Below, one piece after another: positions 46,961-55,498 of a stretch of DNA of 64,000 nt; position 1 is the first letter of the stretch, and every line of letters begins with the position of its first letter. The position numbers and the translations under genes were made by a program. Under the pieces are notes generated by a model. The model did not search any database and was not told where the DNA came from. It was given only the letters and a program-made list of their open reading frames with translations. Origin of the DNA: Verrucomicrobiota bacterium (GTDB lineage: Bacteria; Verrucomicrobiota; Verrucomicrobiia; Verrucomicrobiales; Akkermansiaceae); contig JAURPJ010000015.1 of NCBI GenBank assembly GCA_030835305.1, positions 147,564-211,563 of the forward strand, given 5' to 3'.

Positions 46961-48988
46961 TTAGGGCTGCACGACGCGGTAAAGAACGACCTTGGCGTCT
47001 GCAATTGGAGCGTCGTCGATGATGGTAGTGGTGTCATCGGGGCTGCCATTAATGCTCACGGGAAGGCGCTCCCAATTCAATCCGTCGGTTGAGCGGTCAA
47101 GTTGGTATTCCACTCCGGAGTTGGAGTAGAAGGTCACTGCGAAATTTCCGTTTTCGTCGAGGACCGAGGAAACGATTCCAAGAGCTGGATTCAAGTTTCC
47201 GTCGAAGACAGGGAAGGCAACTTCGCCAAGGCCGACGCGGTCGCCGCCGGGAGCAGGGTTGAAGGTTTGCCAGTTGTCGGTGATGGTCATCTCGACGTAT
47301 CGGGCTAAGACGGGTTCTTCAAAAACCTCGACATCGCGATCGTTGGCGCTAAAGGCCGCATCGAAGCTGGGTTTGAAGGTAATACTACTTCCAAACGCTT
47401 CATCTCCCAGCCCTTCGGCGCCACCTTCGGCCTCGGTGGCGAAGCGCAGGGTATAATCCTTGGCGCCGTTTGAGTTGCCATTGGAATAGCCCCAGGTGTT
47501 GATTTCGCCGAGGGGGACGTTGGCACCCAGGTCGAAGATGATGACGGGGTTGGGCTGGGCGTTGTCGTAGTAGTCTCCGGCTCCGCCATTGGGAGCGTCC
47601 GTCACCCAGGTCGCCGCTTGACCGACTCCAATCGAAGTGTGGGGGAAGGCGGGTTCGAATCCGAAACCAATTCCTGAGATGAGATTGGGAGCAGCGAAGA
47701 AATCAACGGTATTGGTTTGAACAGCGGCAATGGGATTGAAGGTGACAGGAAGTCCTGTGATCAGCGTGATCGTCGTGTTTGGCTCTGTGGAATCATTCGA
47801 GGCAATCTCGATCGCGGCGTCGAGAGCACCGGGGCCGGCAAGTTGTGGATCGATCTCGATGACGATTTCTCCCTGACCATCAACTCCAAGCGAGGCCGGG
47901 AAGCTGGTGACAGTGACAAGGTCGGCATCGGATCCGGTCACGGAAACGCCGCTAATTGTCAGAGGCAGGCCGCCGTTGTTTGAAATCGGGAGCTCGAAAC
48001 TTTGCACGCCGGTCTCATTGAGAGTGATGGTGACCGGCGAGGTCACGACGATGATAGGTCCGAGAGGTGGCAAGGTGCCGCTGAGAGGGATTTCAATCGT
48101 GCCTTCCCCGGGATCATCACTGGTCACAACCATGGTGGCTGCGACCTCTCCGCCTAGTCCGGTTTTGTCGAACTGGATCTCAATCGGTCCGTTGAGGAAA
48201 GGCCCAATGGCGAGGGGAATCGTATTAACAACGCTGAAGGCATCGGCATTGGGGCCGGTGAAGGAGATGTTCGAGATATTGAGGTCGGAATCTCCGGTGT
48301 TCAGGACGGGGATCTGGAAGCTACTTCCTGAATCAAAGTCGAGAACCTGCGGTGCGGTTGGGACAATATCCGGAGCGCCGTTGGCGGTAGGTTGGGCGAA
48401 AGAGATTTCACCGATTCCCAAGCGGTCGCCGCCAACGACAATATTAAAATAGTTCGTCAGGGCTTTGACTTCAACATAGCGGGCGGTGATGGCCTTTCCG
48501 AAGCCAAAGCTTTGCCGGGTGGTTTGATCATTGAGGGCGTTGAAGAGAAAGTTGTCCGTGATTGAGGATCCGAAGCTTTCATCTCCAAGCCCTGCGTCAT
48601 CGCCGCCTTCGGCATCGGTTGCAAAGCGGACTTCAAAGTCCCGCATGCCATTACCATTTGTGTCGGCATAACCCCAGTAGCTCAGTTCGTAGAGAGTGCG
48701 ATCTTCGCCCAGATCCAGGATGATGATTTCATCGCCGGGGTTGGAAACTATGTAATCGGAGGGGAAGCCTCCGGGAGCGTCGGTGTACCAAGTCCCGCCC
48801 AAGCGGATGTGAGGTTCGTTGATATCGTAGCCTAAGCCAGCGCCTTCGATGATGTTGGTTAGAGGATTACCGCCGGGATTGCCCTCGATCATGTTTGGGG
48901 TGGCAACATTGGTGATGGTGAGGAAGTCCAGGGCAGGACACAGGGTGGTTGAGGTGGTAAGAGCTGCGAAATAGGGAAATATCTTCAT
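46961..48988 (-). CDS. Secreted choice-of-anchor/ASH-like beta-repeat protein with two shared modules
   Basis: A 675-residue protein with signal peptide MKIFPYFAALTTSTTLCPA. The N-terminal module (about 20-205) has DINEPHIRLGGTWYTDAPGG, LYELSYWGYADTNGNGMRDF and VVGGDRLGIGEISFAQ. The middle has two ASPM/HYDIN-like beta repeats (FSVVNTIPLAIGPFLNGPIE and LVTVTSFPASLGVDGQGEIV). A second module (about 425-600) repeats TWVTDAPNGGAGDYYDN, GEINTWGYSNGNSNGAKDYT and GGDRVGLGEVAFP. A short C-terminal beta domain (YQLDRSTDGLNWERLPVSIN) ends the chain. It is likely a cell-surface or secreted adhesin- or carbohydrate-binding-type protein; no enzyme motif was seen. It is bracketed by terminators on both sides. 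Confidence 0.85.
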   Translation of the reverse strand: MKIFPYFAALTTSTTLCPALDFLTITNVATPNMIEGNPGGNPLTNIIEGAGLGYDINEPHIRLGGTWYTDAPGGFPSDYIVSNPGDEIIILDLGEDRTLYELSYWGYADTNGNGMRDFEVRFATDAEGGDDAGLGDESFGSSITDNFLFNALNDQTTRQSFGFGKAITARYVEVKALTNYFNIVVGGDRLGIGEISFAQPTANGAPDIVPTAPQVLDFDSGSSFQIPVLNTGDSDLNISNISFTGPNADAFSVVNTIPLAIGPFLNGPIEIQFDKTGLGGEVAATMVVTSDDPGEGTIEIPLSGTLPPLGPIIVVTSPVTITLNETGVQSFELPISNNGGLPLTISGVSVTGSDADLVTVTSFPASLGVDGQGEIVIEIDPQLAGPGALDAAIEIASNDSTEPNTTITLITGLPVTFNPIAAVQTNTVDFFAAPNLISGIGFGFEPAFPHTSIGVGQAATWVTDAPNGGAGDYYDNAQPNPVIIFDLGANVPLGEINTWGYSNGNSNGAKDYTLRFATEAEGGAEGLGDEAFGSSITFKPSFDAAFSANDRDVEVFEEPVLARYVEMTITDNWQTFNPAPGGDRVGLGEVAFPVFDGNLNPALGIVSSVLDENGNFAVTFYSNSGVEYQLDRSTDGLNWERLPVSINGSPDDTTTIIDDAPIADAKVVLYRVVQP

Positions 48989-49002
48989 TGGTAAGTCGGT
49001 TT

Positions 49003-49036
49003 AAAAGGGGGGCGTTGAAACTTCAACATCCCCCCA
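49003..49036 (-). terminator. Intrinsic terminator after the PEP-CTERM gene
   Basis: On the minus strand GGGGGG-AT-GTTGAA pairs with TTCAAC-GC-CCCCC (49036-49008) across a one- or two-base apical gap, then CTTTTAAA (49007-49000). The stem contains one internal loop. It lies just downstream of the gene ending at 49069. Confidence 0.6.
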
Positions 49037-49068
49037 TTCAGTTAGAAATCCTGCTGCTTCAGGATCTG

Positions 49069-49689
49069 CTAGCGGCGGCGAGCCAATCCGGCGAGGCCGA
49101 GGAGGGCGAGCGCAGCGCTGGAAGGTTCGGGGATCGGAACCGCGAATGCGACCTCGCCGATGCCGACACGGTCACCTCCCGGAGGAGCGATGCCAAAGAG
49201 ATTGTCGGTTGGGACGAGTTCAACGTACTGGGCGGTGACGTCCGCAAAAGAAAAGCTTTGGCGGGGTGTGACCGGTTGGGTGATCCCGGAAATTGAAACC
49301 GGAGCCCCAGTGAATGTGGTGTTGTCCGAGAAGCGGAGGTCGGCGGAAATGAGTCCGTTACCGTTATTGTCCGCATATCCCCAGAGACTAATTTCATTGA
49401 GAGGAACGGGGGATCCCAGGTCAAAAACCAGGCGGGGAGCCGGTGTTGGGGTCGGGCCAAAGTAGTCGCCGGTGCCTCCGTTTGGTGCGTTGGTTACCCA
49501 AGTTTGGGTGCTGACCCGGTTGTGTGGTTCGGCGGCATCGAAGCCGACGCCTGCCCCTTCGATCAGTCTGTTGGCAGGGAAGAAGTCAGTTTCGGTTGTG
49601 TCCGAGGTGACTCCGGCGATGGGGTAGAAGGTCGCGCCGCTTGCGAGGCCACACCCCAGACTCGCGCTAAGTAAGAAAAGCCTATTCAT
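49069..49689 (-). CDS. PEP-CTERM sorting-domain protein built from one shared module
   Basis: A 206-residue protein with signal peptide MNRLFLLSASLGCGLASGA. The mature part is a single copy of the shared module (FYPIAGVTSDTTETDFFPAN, TQTWVTNAPNGGTGDYF, LNEISLWGYADNNGNGLISA, APPGGDRVGIGEVAFAVP), then IPEPSSAALALLGLAGLARR, the PEP-CTERM signal: PEP, a hydrophobic helix and a basic end. Exosortase should cut it and anchor or secrete the protein. The ATG at 49689 is used because the signal peptide starts there. It appears to be the simplest member of the three-gene module family. Confidence 0.92.
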   Translation of the reverse strand: MNRLFLLSASLGCGLASGATFYPIAGVTSDTTETDFFPANRLIEGAGVGFDAAEPHNRVSTQTWVTNAPNGGTGDYFGPTPTPAPRLVFDLGSPVPLNEISLWGYADNNGNGLISADLRFSDNTTFTGAPVSISGITQPVTPRQSFSFADVTAQYVELVPTDNLFGIAPPGGDRVGIGEVAFAVPIPEPSSAALALLGLAGLARRR

Positions 49690-49760
49690 ACTTAAGTTTC
49701 TTACCAAATCGATTATGTTTTGCAATGGGGAAATGATGAATCCCGCTCATTTGGAGCAGC

Positions 49761-50741
49761 TCATCGAGCTGTGAAAATCCGGGTGTTCTTGAAGGTCAGG
49801 TTCCCGTCTTGGGATATTTCGGACTCCACCTGAGCACTTTCGAGAGCATGGATTAGCGGGACCCGATTGGAATCAAGAGGAGCAAGAACTGCCTTGAGAT
49901 GTTTGTTTTCGAGCTTCGTTGAAGTTTGCAAATCCTTCTTGGCCAATGCATAAATTTCACAGGTCGGATACCCCGGAGCAAGAACGGGTAGTCCGGCGGC
50001 AGCCCCGAGGATTGTTTTTGGGGTTTCGAGGTAACCGAGAGGGGTGGGCCGGTGGAGAAGATAGTAGGGAGCATTTGCAGGTTTGAGGTGGTCAAATTGC
50101 TTTGCCGGAGCCTTGTGGCGTGGGCGAACGATGAGGTAGAGACCCGCTGGAGCACCGGGAATACGAACGAAATCAATCTGAGGGGTGTCGCCGATTTGAT
50201 CGGGATCGAAGCTCGTCAGGATATCAGCGGGGGTGGCCACTTCCGACCCGGTCATTCCGCCCTCGGGCGGGAGGTAGCTGAAGCCGTTGGCCAGTGCGGC
50301 CATTTCGTAGAGGAATTGCGTGGGTTCGCTCCGCGGGCAAATCTGCCCGGCTTGCAGGATTCCAAATCCCATGATGTGGGCTTCCTGAATCATGGTGGCG
50401 AGAGTCCCGTGCGGGGTTCCGACATCCGAGGTGACGACGATGCCGTTCTGGTGGGCTTCCGTTTGAATGGGGAGGCCGTAAGCGACGTCAACCCGGGCAT
50501 TGGTGAGAACGACGTGGGCATGGTTCTCGATTGCGAGAAGGCAGCATTCGGCACCATCGTGAACGTTTCCACAAGCTTCGACAAAAACGTCGATGGGATC
50601 ACTTTTGAGATGGGATTCGACATCATCGGGTCCGTGCCGCCACGCGAGCTTCATACCGTCGGCGTGGGTGACTTGAAATTCGACGCCACGGGCGACTTTT
50701 CCATTTCCGCCGACTCCGACTCGCAGGGGCATGTCTAACAT
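49761..50741 (-). CDS. COG4091-like homoserine-dehydrogenase-related oxidoreductase with SAF-type end
   Basis: A 326-residue protein. The Rossmann fold starts at residue 6 (RVGVGGNGKVARGVEF); PIDVFVEACGNVHDGAECCL, AHVVLTNARVDVAYG and VVTSDVGTPHGTLATMIQEA follow, then GFGILQAGQICPRSEPTQFL. The late block PYYLLHRPTPLGYLETPKTI matches the conserved RP...ETP segment of COG4091 (predicted homoserine dehydrogenase with a SAF domain). It should bind NAD(P) and act on an amino-acid or sugar-acid precursor; the substrate is unknown. It lies 9 bp after gluQ on the same strand. A second ATG at 50732 is possible. Confidence 0.75.
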   Translation of the reverse strand: MLDMPLRVGVGGNGKVARGVEFQVTHADGMKLAWRHGPDDVESHLKSDPIDVFVEACGNVHDGAECCLLAIENHAHVVLTNARVDVAYGLPIQTEAHQNGIVVTSDVGTPHGTLATMIQEAHIMGFGILQAGQICPRSEPTQFLYEMAALANGFSYLPPEGGMTGSEVATPADILTSFDPDQIGDTPQIDFVRIPGAPAGLYLIVRPRHKAPAKQFDHLKPANAPYYLLHRPTPLGYLETPKTILGAAAGLPVLAPGYPTCEIYALAKKDLQTSTKLENKHLKAVLAPLDSNRVPLIHALESAQVESEISQDGNLTFKNTRIFTAR

Positions 50742-50750
50742 GCCGGAAGT

Positions 50751-51572
50751 TTACTCACTTGAGGAAGGGGAGGGCAGCAAATTCCAAACGTCCTCGTCAC
50801 GTTCTCGAAGAGTCTCGATGGAGAGAGCGTCATGTCGCTTGGCCAGCCGTTGGCCCGTTTCATCCAAAATGAGTGAGTGGTGGAGGTAGCAGGGCTCGGG
50901 GAGTTGAAGCAAATTTTGAAGAACCCTGTGAATATGGGTGGAGCCAAAAAGATCTGCGCCTCGCGTGACATGGCTGATTTCCTGAGCGGCATCATCGACG
51001 ACGACAGCGAGATGGTAGGAAGTGCCGATATCCTTGCGGGCTAGAATGATGTCACCGAGAAGTTCAGGGTCAACTGTGATTACTCCGTGGCGTTGATCCG
51101 TAAAAGTAAGCGGTCCGGTCATTGCCGCTGCTTTTACGGCATTGAGCCGCCAGGCCGGTTCGCGTTTCGCAGGAGCTGATTTTAAGCCACGACAGGTTCC
51201 GGGGTAAAGAGGGCCTTCGGGACCGTGCGGGGCGTGGGTGAGGTTTGCCAATTCGGTCTCAATTTCGCGGCGGGTGCAATAGCAGGGGTAAACGATCCCG
51301 AGTGACTTTAAATGTTCGAGGGCCGTCTGGTAGTGGTCCAGTCGATCGAGTTGGCGCCACGGCTCCCCGTCCCACTCAAGGCCAAGCCAGCGGAGGTCTT
51401 CCAGAATCCCGCGGTAAAATTCGTCCCTCACCCGGGTGTGATCAATATCTTCGAAGCGAACAAGAAATCGTCCGCCATTTTTGCGCGCAAGATCATGGGC
51501 TATCCTTGCAGCATAGGCATGGCCGAGGTGGAGTTTCCCGGTGGGACTTGGGGCAAAGCGGGTCCTAATCAT
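50751..51572 (-). CDS. gluQ: Glutamyl-Q tRNA(Asp) synthetase
   Basis: A 273-residue GluQRS, the short GluRS paralogue that attaches glutamate to the queuosine of tRNA(Asp) without using the acceptor end. HIGH-like motif SPTGKLHLGHAYAARI at residues 8-23; zinc site CYCTRREI...YPGTCRG (about 97-128); GDIILARKDIGTSYHLAVVV; and the KMSKS-like QRLAKRHD (about 244). The anticodon-binding domain of true GluRS is missing, as expected. It diverges from crtI with about 60 bp between the start codons. Confidence 0.95.
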   Translation of the reverse strand: MIRTRFAPSPTGKLHLGHAYAARIAHDLARKNGGRFLVRFEDIDHTRVRDEFYRGILEDLRWLGLEWDGEPWRQLDRLDHYQTALEHLKSLGIVYPCYCTRREIETELANLTHAPHGPEGPLYPGTCRGLKSAPAKREPAWRLNAVKAAAMTGPLTFTDQRHGVITVDPELLGDIILARKDIGTSYHLAVVVDDAAQEISHVTRGADLFGSTHIHRVLQNLLQLPEPCYLHHSLILDETGQRLAKRHDALSIETLRERDEDVWNLLPSPSSSE

Positions 51573-51630
51573 CTCGTCGTTAAAAAAGTATTAGCCCGAT
51601 GGCGGAGTCTCGTCTACCTATCGATCGAAA

Positions 51631-53151
51631 ATGAAGAATAAGGTGATCATTGTCGGTGCGGGACCCGGGGGACTTTCCTCGGCGATGATTCTGGCCCATC
51701 GGGGCTTCGATGTCACGGTTGTGGAGAAAGCGGATCGCGTGGGTGGTCGGAATTCCGAGATCAAACTGGGCGATTATTCCTTTGATGCGGGGCCGACCTT
51801 TCTCCACCAGAAATTCACACTCGATGAAATCTTCGCCGAGGCGGGACGCGAAAGTGCCGACTATCTCGACTTTATCCAGCTCGATCCGATGGCGCGGTTG
51901 AGTTGGAGTGATGGAACCGCGATCGAAACCAACTCCGATGTAGAGAAAATGTTCGCCAACATTGCGGAGAACTTCCCCGGTAACGAAGAGGGATATCGGC
52001 GCTTCATGGATGATCACGCCGCAAAGCTCCGTGCCATTTATCCGGTTCTGCAGAAGCCCTACCACAAGCTGACCTCATACTTGAGGAAGGAATTGGTGAA
52101 GACGATCCCCTATATTGCCACGACCAAGACGGTGGTCGATGTGCTGGATGACTATTTCAAGGATGATCGCCTCAAATTGGCGTTCACCTTTCAAGCGAAG
52201 TATCTCGGGATGAGCCCCTGGAAATGCCCCGGATTGTTCACCATTCTGTCCTACACGGAATACAAGTACGGGATTTATCATGTTCAGGGCGGGCTCTGTA
52301 AAATTTCCGAGGCGATGGCCAAGGTCGCCCGTGAGGAGGGCGCCGAGATCAAGCTCTCGACTCCAATCAAGCAGGTGAATTTTTCGGACAAGCACGCTAC
52401 CGGAGTGACCCTGGAAAGCGGAGAGATTCTTGATGCCGATCATGTCGTGATGAATGCCGACTACGCGCATGCCATGGTCAATTTGATGAATGGTCACTGC
52501 AAGGACCCGGACGACTTGAAGGGGAAGAAGTTCTCATGCTCGGCCTTTATGCTCTATCTGGGACTCGACAAGATTTATGAAGATGAGCCGCATCATCATA
52601 TACTCTTTGCGGATGACTACGCCCGGAACGTCAAGGACATCCAGAGCGAAAGCAAGGTTTCCACCGATATGTCGATTTATGTCCGCAATAGCAGCGTGAC
52701 AGATCCGACGGTGGCGCCGGAAGGTCATTCCCAGCTCTATGTTCTGGTTCCCACGATCAACGCCCGCCATCATCAGGACTGGGAGGCGACCCAGCGAGAG
52801 TATCGTGATCTCGTGATTGACCGGATCATCCAACGGACCGGGATGAAGGATCTCCGGGAGCATATCGTGGAGGAGAAAATTCTCAGTCCGGCGGGATGGC
52901 GGGATGATTACAGCATCTTCATGGGGGCGACTTTCAATCTCTCCCACACCCTTGATCAAATGCTTTATTTCCGCCCTCACAACCGGATGAGGGGATACGA
53001 CAACCTCTATCTCGTCGGTGGCGGGACTCATCCCGGGAGTGGATTGCCCACCATTTACGAGAGCGGTCGCATATCATCGAACTTGCTCTGCGATTCGGTT
53101 GGAAAGGAATACTCGCGTGTTGATCTTGCTCCTGCTCTGCTGAACGCATGA
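51631..53151 (+). CDS. Phytoene-desaturase-type carotenoid FAD oxidoreductase
   Basis: A 506-residue CrtI/CrtN-family enzyme. FAD loop VGAGPGGLSSAMILAHRG at the N-terminus, then VEKADRVGGRNSEIKLGDYS, FDAGPTFLHQKFTLDEIFAE, QGGLCKISEAMAKVAREEGA, and the C-terminal NLYLVGGGTHPGSGLPTIYE, the conserved GG..HPG.G.P block. It would desaturate phytoene or diapophytoene or act as a related carotenoid oxidase; the product cannot be read here, and no phytoene synthase is nearby. Its stop overlaps the trmO start (ATGA), so crtI-trmO-tadA look like one transcript. Confidence 0.9.
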   Translation: MKNKVIIVGAGPGGLSSAMILAHRGFDVTVVEKADRVGGRNSEIKLGDYSFDAGPTFLHQKFTLDEIFAEAGRESADYLDFIQLDPMARLSWSDGTAIETNSDVEKMFANIAENFPGNEEGYRRFMDDHAAKLRAIYPVLQKPYHKLTSYLRKELVKTIPYIATTKTVVDVLDDYFKDDRLKLAFTFQAKYLGMSPWKCPGLFTILSYTEYKYGIYHVQGGLCKISEAMAKVAREEGAEIKLSTPIKQVNFSDKHATGVTLESGEILDADHVVMNADYAHAMVNLMNGHCKDPDDLKGKKFSCSAFMLYLGLDKIYEDEPHHHILFADDYARNVKDIQSESKVSTDMSIYVRNSSVTDPTVAPEGHSQLYVLVPTINARHHQDWEATQREYRDLVIDRIIQRTGMKDLREHIVEEKILSPAGWRDDYSIFMGATFNLSHTLDQMLYFRPHNRMRGYDNLYLVGGGTHPGSGLPTIYESGRISSNLLCDSVGKEYSRVDLAPALLNA

Positions 53152-53837
53152 GCAAGGAGATTCCCATGCGGCCGATTGGCTGGATCGAGAGTTGTTTTGG
53201 TGAAAAATTTGGTACGCCCCGACAAAGCGGGATCGTGCCGGAGGCACGTGGGCGGGTCGTTTTCTCCAATGAGGTTCCGCCGGGCGCAAGTCGGGGGCTT
53301 GAGGAATTCAGCCACGTCTGGATCGTCTTTCTGTTTAATCAGGTAAAGGAAGAAGAAGCACGCTGGTTTGTCCGGCCACCAAGACTGGGCGGAAATGAAA
53401 AGAAGGGGGTCTTTGCGACCCGCTCACCCTTTCGACCCAATCGAATCGGGCTTTCCCTGGTCACTTTGGAGTCGGTTTCCGATGAGGCGTTGGAGGTGAG
53501 TGGGCTCGATCTTGTCGAGGGCACTCCGGTTCTCGATCTCAAGCCATATTTGCCTTACGTTGAAGCCGTGCATGGGGCCAACGGAGGATTTGCCAAAGAA
53601 GCTCCCGCACCATTGGCCGTGGAATTTTGTGCCGGGGCGAAAGCGGGCCTAAGCGGGGAGATGGTTGCATTGATCACAAGGGTATTGGCGGTCGATCCCA
53701 GGCCGGCCTTTCACGATGATGAAGAGCGTGTCTATGGTTGCAAGCTGGCCGGGCTGAATGTGAAGTGGCAGGTGAAAGACGGGCGGGTTCTGGTCCTTTC
53801 TCAAGAGAGTCTTTCCAGTGGCGGAAAGATGGTTTAA
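53148..53837 (+). CDS. trmO: TrmO/TsaA-like tRNA N6-threonylcarbamoyladenosine methyltransferase
   Basis: A 229-residue UPF0066/TsaA-type protein. It methylates t6A37 of tRNA(Thr) to m6t6A with S-adenosylmethionine. N-terminal MRPIGWIESCFGEKFGTPRQ, GIVPEARGRVVF, GLEEFSHVWIVFLFNQ, RPPRLGGNEKKGVFATRSPF and RPNRIGLSLVTLESV are the family signature blocks; VLDLKPYLPYVEAV follows. It overlaps crtI by four bases. An internal ATG (residue 7) also fits the family N-terminus MRPIGW. The C-terminal part (about 160-229) is the less conserved extension seen in bacterial TrmO. Confidence 0.9.
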   Translation: MSKEIPMRPIGWIESCFGEKFGTPRQSGIVPEARGRVVFSNEVPPGASRGLEEFSHVWIVFLFNQVKEEEARWFVRPPRLGGNEKKGVFATRSPFRPNRIGLSLVTLESVSDEALEVSGLDLVEGTPVLDLKPYLPYVEAVHGANGGFAKEAPAPLAVEFCAGAKAGLSGEMVALITRVLAVDPRPAFHDDEERVYGCKLAGLNVKWQVKDGRVLVLSQESLSSGGKMV

Positions 53838-53845
53838 CCACGGCC

Positions 53846-54379
53846 ATGGAATTTGATTTCGAGAGCGAGCAGTCGATTGGCTTTCAGAGCGACCTCTTTT
53901 TCATGAGTCAGGCCCTGCGGGAGGCGGGTCGGGCTTATGAAGTCGGCGAAGTGCCGATCGGCGCCGTCATCGTCCGTGATGGACAGGTTATCGCGCGCGC
54001 CTGGAATCAGGTAGAAACACTCAAGGATGCCACTGCTCACGCCGAGATGCTTGCTTTGACCTCGGCGCAGACTGCTTATGGTGATTGGAGGCTTGAAGGT
54101 GCAACGCTTTACGTGACCAAAGAGCCCTGCCCCATGTGTGCCGGAGCGATTGTTCACTGTCGGCCGGACCGGGTGGTTTACGGTGCGATGGATCCGAAGG
54201 GGGGGGCGGCCGGCGGCTGGATTAATCTTCTGCAAAGTAATCCGCCGCTGAATCATCGCTGCGAAATTACGATGGGGGTGATGGAGGACGAGTGCGTGGG
54301 GATACTGAAAAGTTTTTTCCGTGAAGCGCGCGAAAAAAAGGCCCGGCTCAAGGATGAGCGCGGGCCTGAAGAATTTTAG
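53846..54379 (+). CDS. tadA: tRNA-specific adenosine deaminase TadA
   Basis: A 177-residue TadA, converting A34 to inosine in tRNA(Arg). The ATG at 53846 is chosen; the longer frame upstream (from 53738) shows no homology. FFMSQALREAGRAYEVGEVP, IGAVIVRDGQVIARAWNQVE, the zinc/proton-shuttle HAEMLAL (H-A-E) and TKEPCPMCAGAIVHCRPDRV (PCxxC) are all present, then YGAMDPKGGAAGG. Its 3' end, coding KKARLKDERG, contains the terminator hairpin used by the convergent gene. It starts nine bases after the trmO stop. Confidence 0.96.
   Translation: MEFDFESEQSIGFQSDLFFMSQALREAGRAYEVGEVPIGAVIVRDGQVIARAWNQVETLKDATAHAEMLALTSAQTAYGDWRLEGATLYVTKEPCPMCAGAIVHCRPDRVVYGAMDPKGGAAGGWINLLQSNPPLNHRCEITMGVMEDECVGILKSFFREAREKKARLKDERGPEEF
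54331..54365 (-). terminator. Intrinsic terminator inside the 3' end of tadA, used by the convergent gene
   Basis: GGCCCGGCTC (54340-54349) pairs with GAGC-G-CGGGCC (54355-54365), with a five-base loop and a bulged G. On the minus strand it is followed by a run of seven Ts (54339-54333). It lies inside the last codons of tadA and 22 bp past the stop of the minus-strand gene at 54387. Confidence 0.75.
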
Positions 54380-54386
54380 GGTCGCT

Positions 54387-55376
54387 TTACTCGTCGTCGT
54401 CTCTGCCGGCACCAAAGCCGTTCAATAAACCTCCGAAAATACCGCCTGATTTCAGCTCAAGATCCTTGCGGTATTGAGTCAGTTGACTGTCGTTGAGGAC
54501 GGGCCGCATTGCTTCGACTTTGTCGTCGATCCGCTTGGTCATATTTTCCTGGGCCTTGGCCATCATGGCCTGCGGGTCTTGCTCGACCTCACTGCTTTCG
54601 ATGCCGCCGATGTCGGGGATCATCGCGGTGGCCACTGTCAGGGTGTCCGAGTCCAACTCGATGCCCAATCCCTCCGTGAACATCGAAACGATCCCGGTCG
54701 CAGCTGTTTCATTTCCGACAGATGCTTCGGCGTCCTTGTAGAGAATGTCATAGGCGGCGTCTTTTTGTTCCTGGGTCAGATCAAGAGTGCTCAATTTTGC
54801 GAGGTCCTTAAGGGCCTGCGCTTCGACCTTATTGGCGATTTCGCGCTTTTTGACGGCTTCCAGTTCTTCCTGTTGTTCCGGAGTGAGGATGTCGGCAAGG
54901 GCCTCATCAATGAAATCGGCTTTCAACATCTCGCCAATTTTCGATGGGTCGACATCACCCTTCATCATCTCACCAAAGCTGCTCATTCTGTCTGCGGCAG
55001 TCTTGCGAAGGGCTGCTTCTTGGGTCGGGGTGAGATTCAGTTGGGAAACAAGTTTTGCAATGCGTGCGTCAAGCTTGGCTTGCTGGCGCTTGCGGAACAT
55101 TTGTTCCATTCGGTTCCCCATTTCGCGGGCTTGTTCGCGCCCCTCGCCGTCAGCAGGGATGATCACGACCGGTCCAACTTTTTCGGGCTCAACAATAGTG
55201 CGCTCGCTGGTTGCTCGCTTCTGGCTTTCGGAAGAGCCGATCTTGCCGTTTGAAAGAGGTTTCTTTTCGACGACTTCAGCCTCAGCGGTATCAGCTTTCG
55301 GGTCGGGCTTTGCCAGCCAGGCAATAGATGCGCCAATGGCAATACAAGTGGCGGCGAGGAGAATATTAAATTTCAT
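54387..55376 (-). CDS. Exported helical protein with LTxxQ-type repeats
   Basis: A 329-residue protein with an N-terminal hydrophobic helix (ILLAATCIAIGASIAWLA) that is a signal or anchor. The rest is strongly helical and charged. Three LTxxQ-like motifs recur: LNLTPTQEAALR (about 113), DILTPEQQEELE (about 163) and LDLTQEQKDAAY (about 198), each followed by a helix, as in the CpxP/Spy family of periplasmic chaperones, although this protein is longer. The tail is Gly-rich and acidic (GGIFGGLLNGFGAGRDDDE). Its function is not known; it may be a stress or envelope-quality sensor. The terminator within tadA ends its transcript. Confidence 0.65.
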   Translation of the reverse strand: MKFNILLAATCIAIGASIAWLAKPDPKADTAEAEVVEKKPLSNGKIGSSESQKRATSERTIVEPEKVGPVVIIPADGEGREQAREMGNRMEQMFRKRQQAKLDARIAKLVSQLNLTPTQEAALRKTAADRMSSFGEMMKGDVDPSKIGEMLKADFIDEALADILTPEQQEELEAVKKREIANKVEAQALKDLAKLSTLDLTQEQKDAAYDILYKDAEASVGNETAATGIVSMFTEGLGIELDSDTLTVATAMIPDIGGIESSEVEQDPQAMMAKAQENMTKRIDDKVEAMRPVLNDSQLTQYRKDLELKSGGIFGGLLNGFGAGRDDDE

Positions 55377-55498
55377 GGCTTCTGGTTTCTGATCTGTGGG
55401 TCTACGCCGGGAAGCCCAGAAAGGTTACGAAAAAAAATTCCTAGTTCTCAGCATGTGATTTCAGCGGAACATCATCCCGGGTCGCATGGAGCGGGGAG

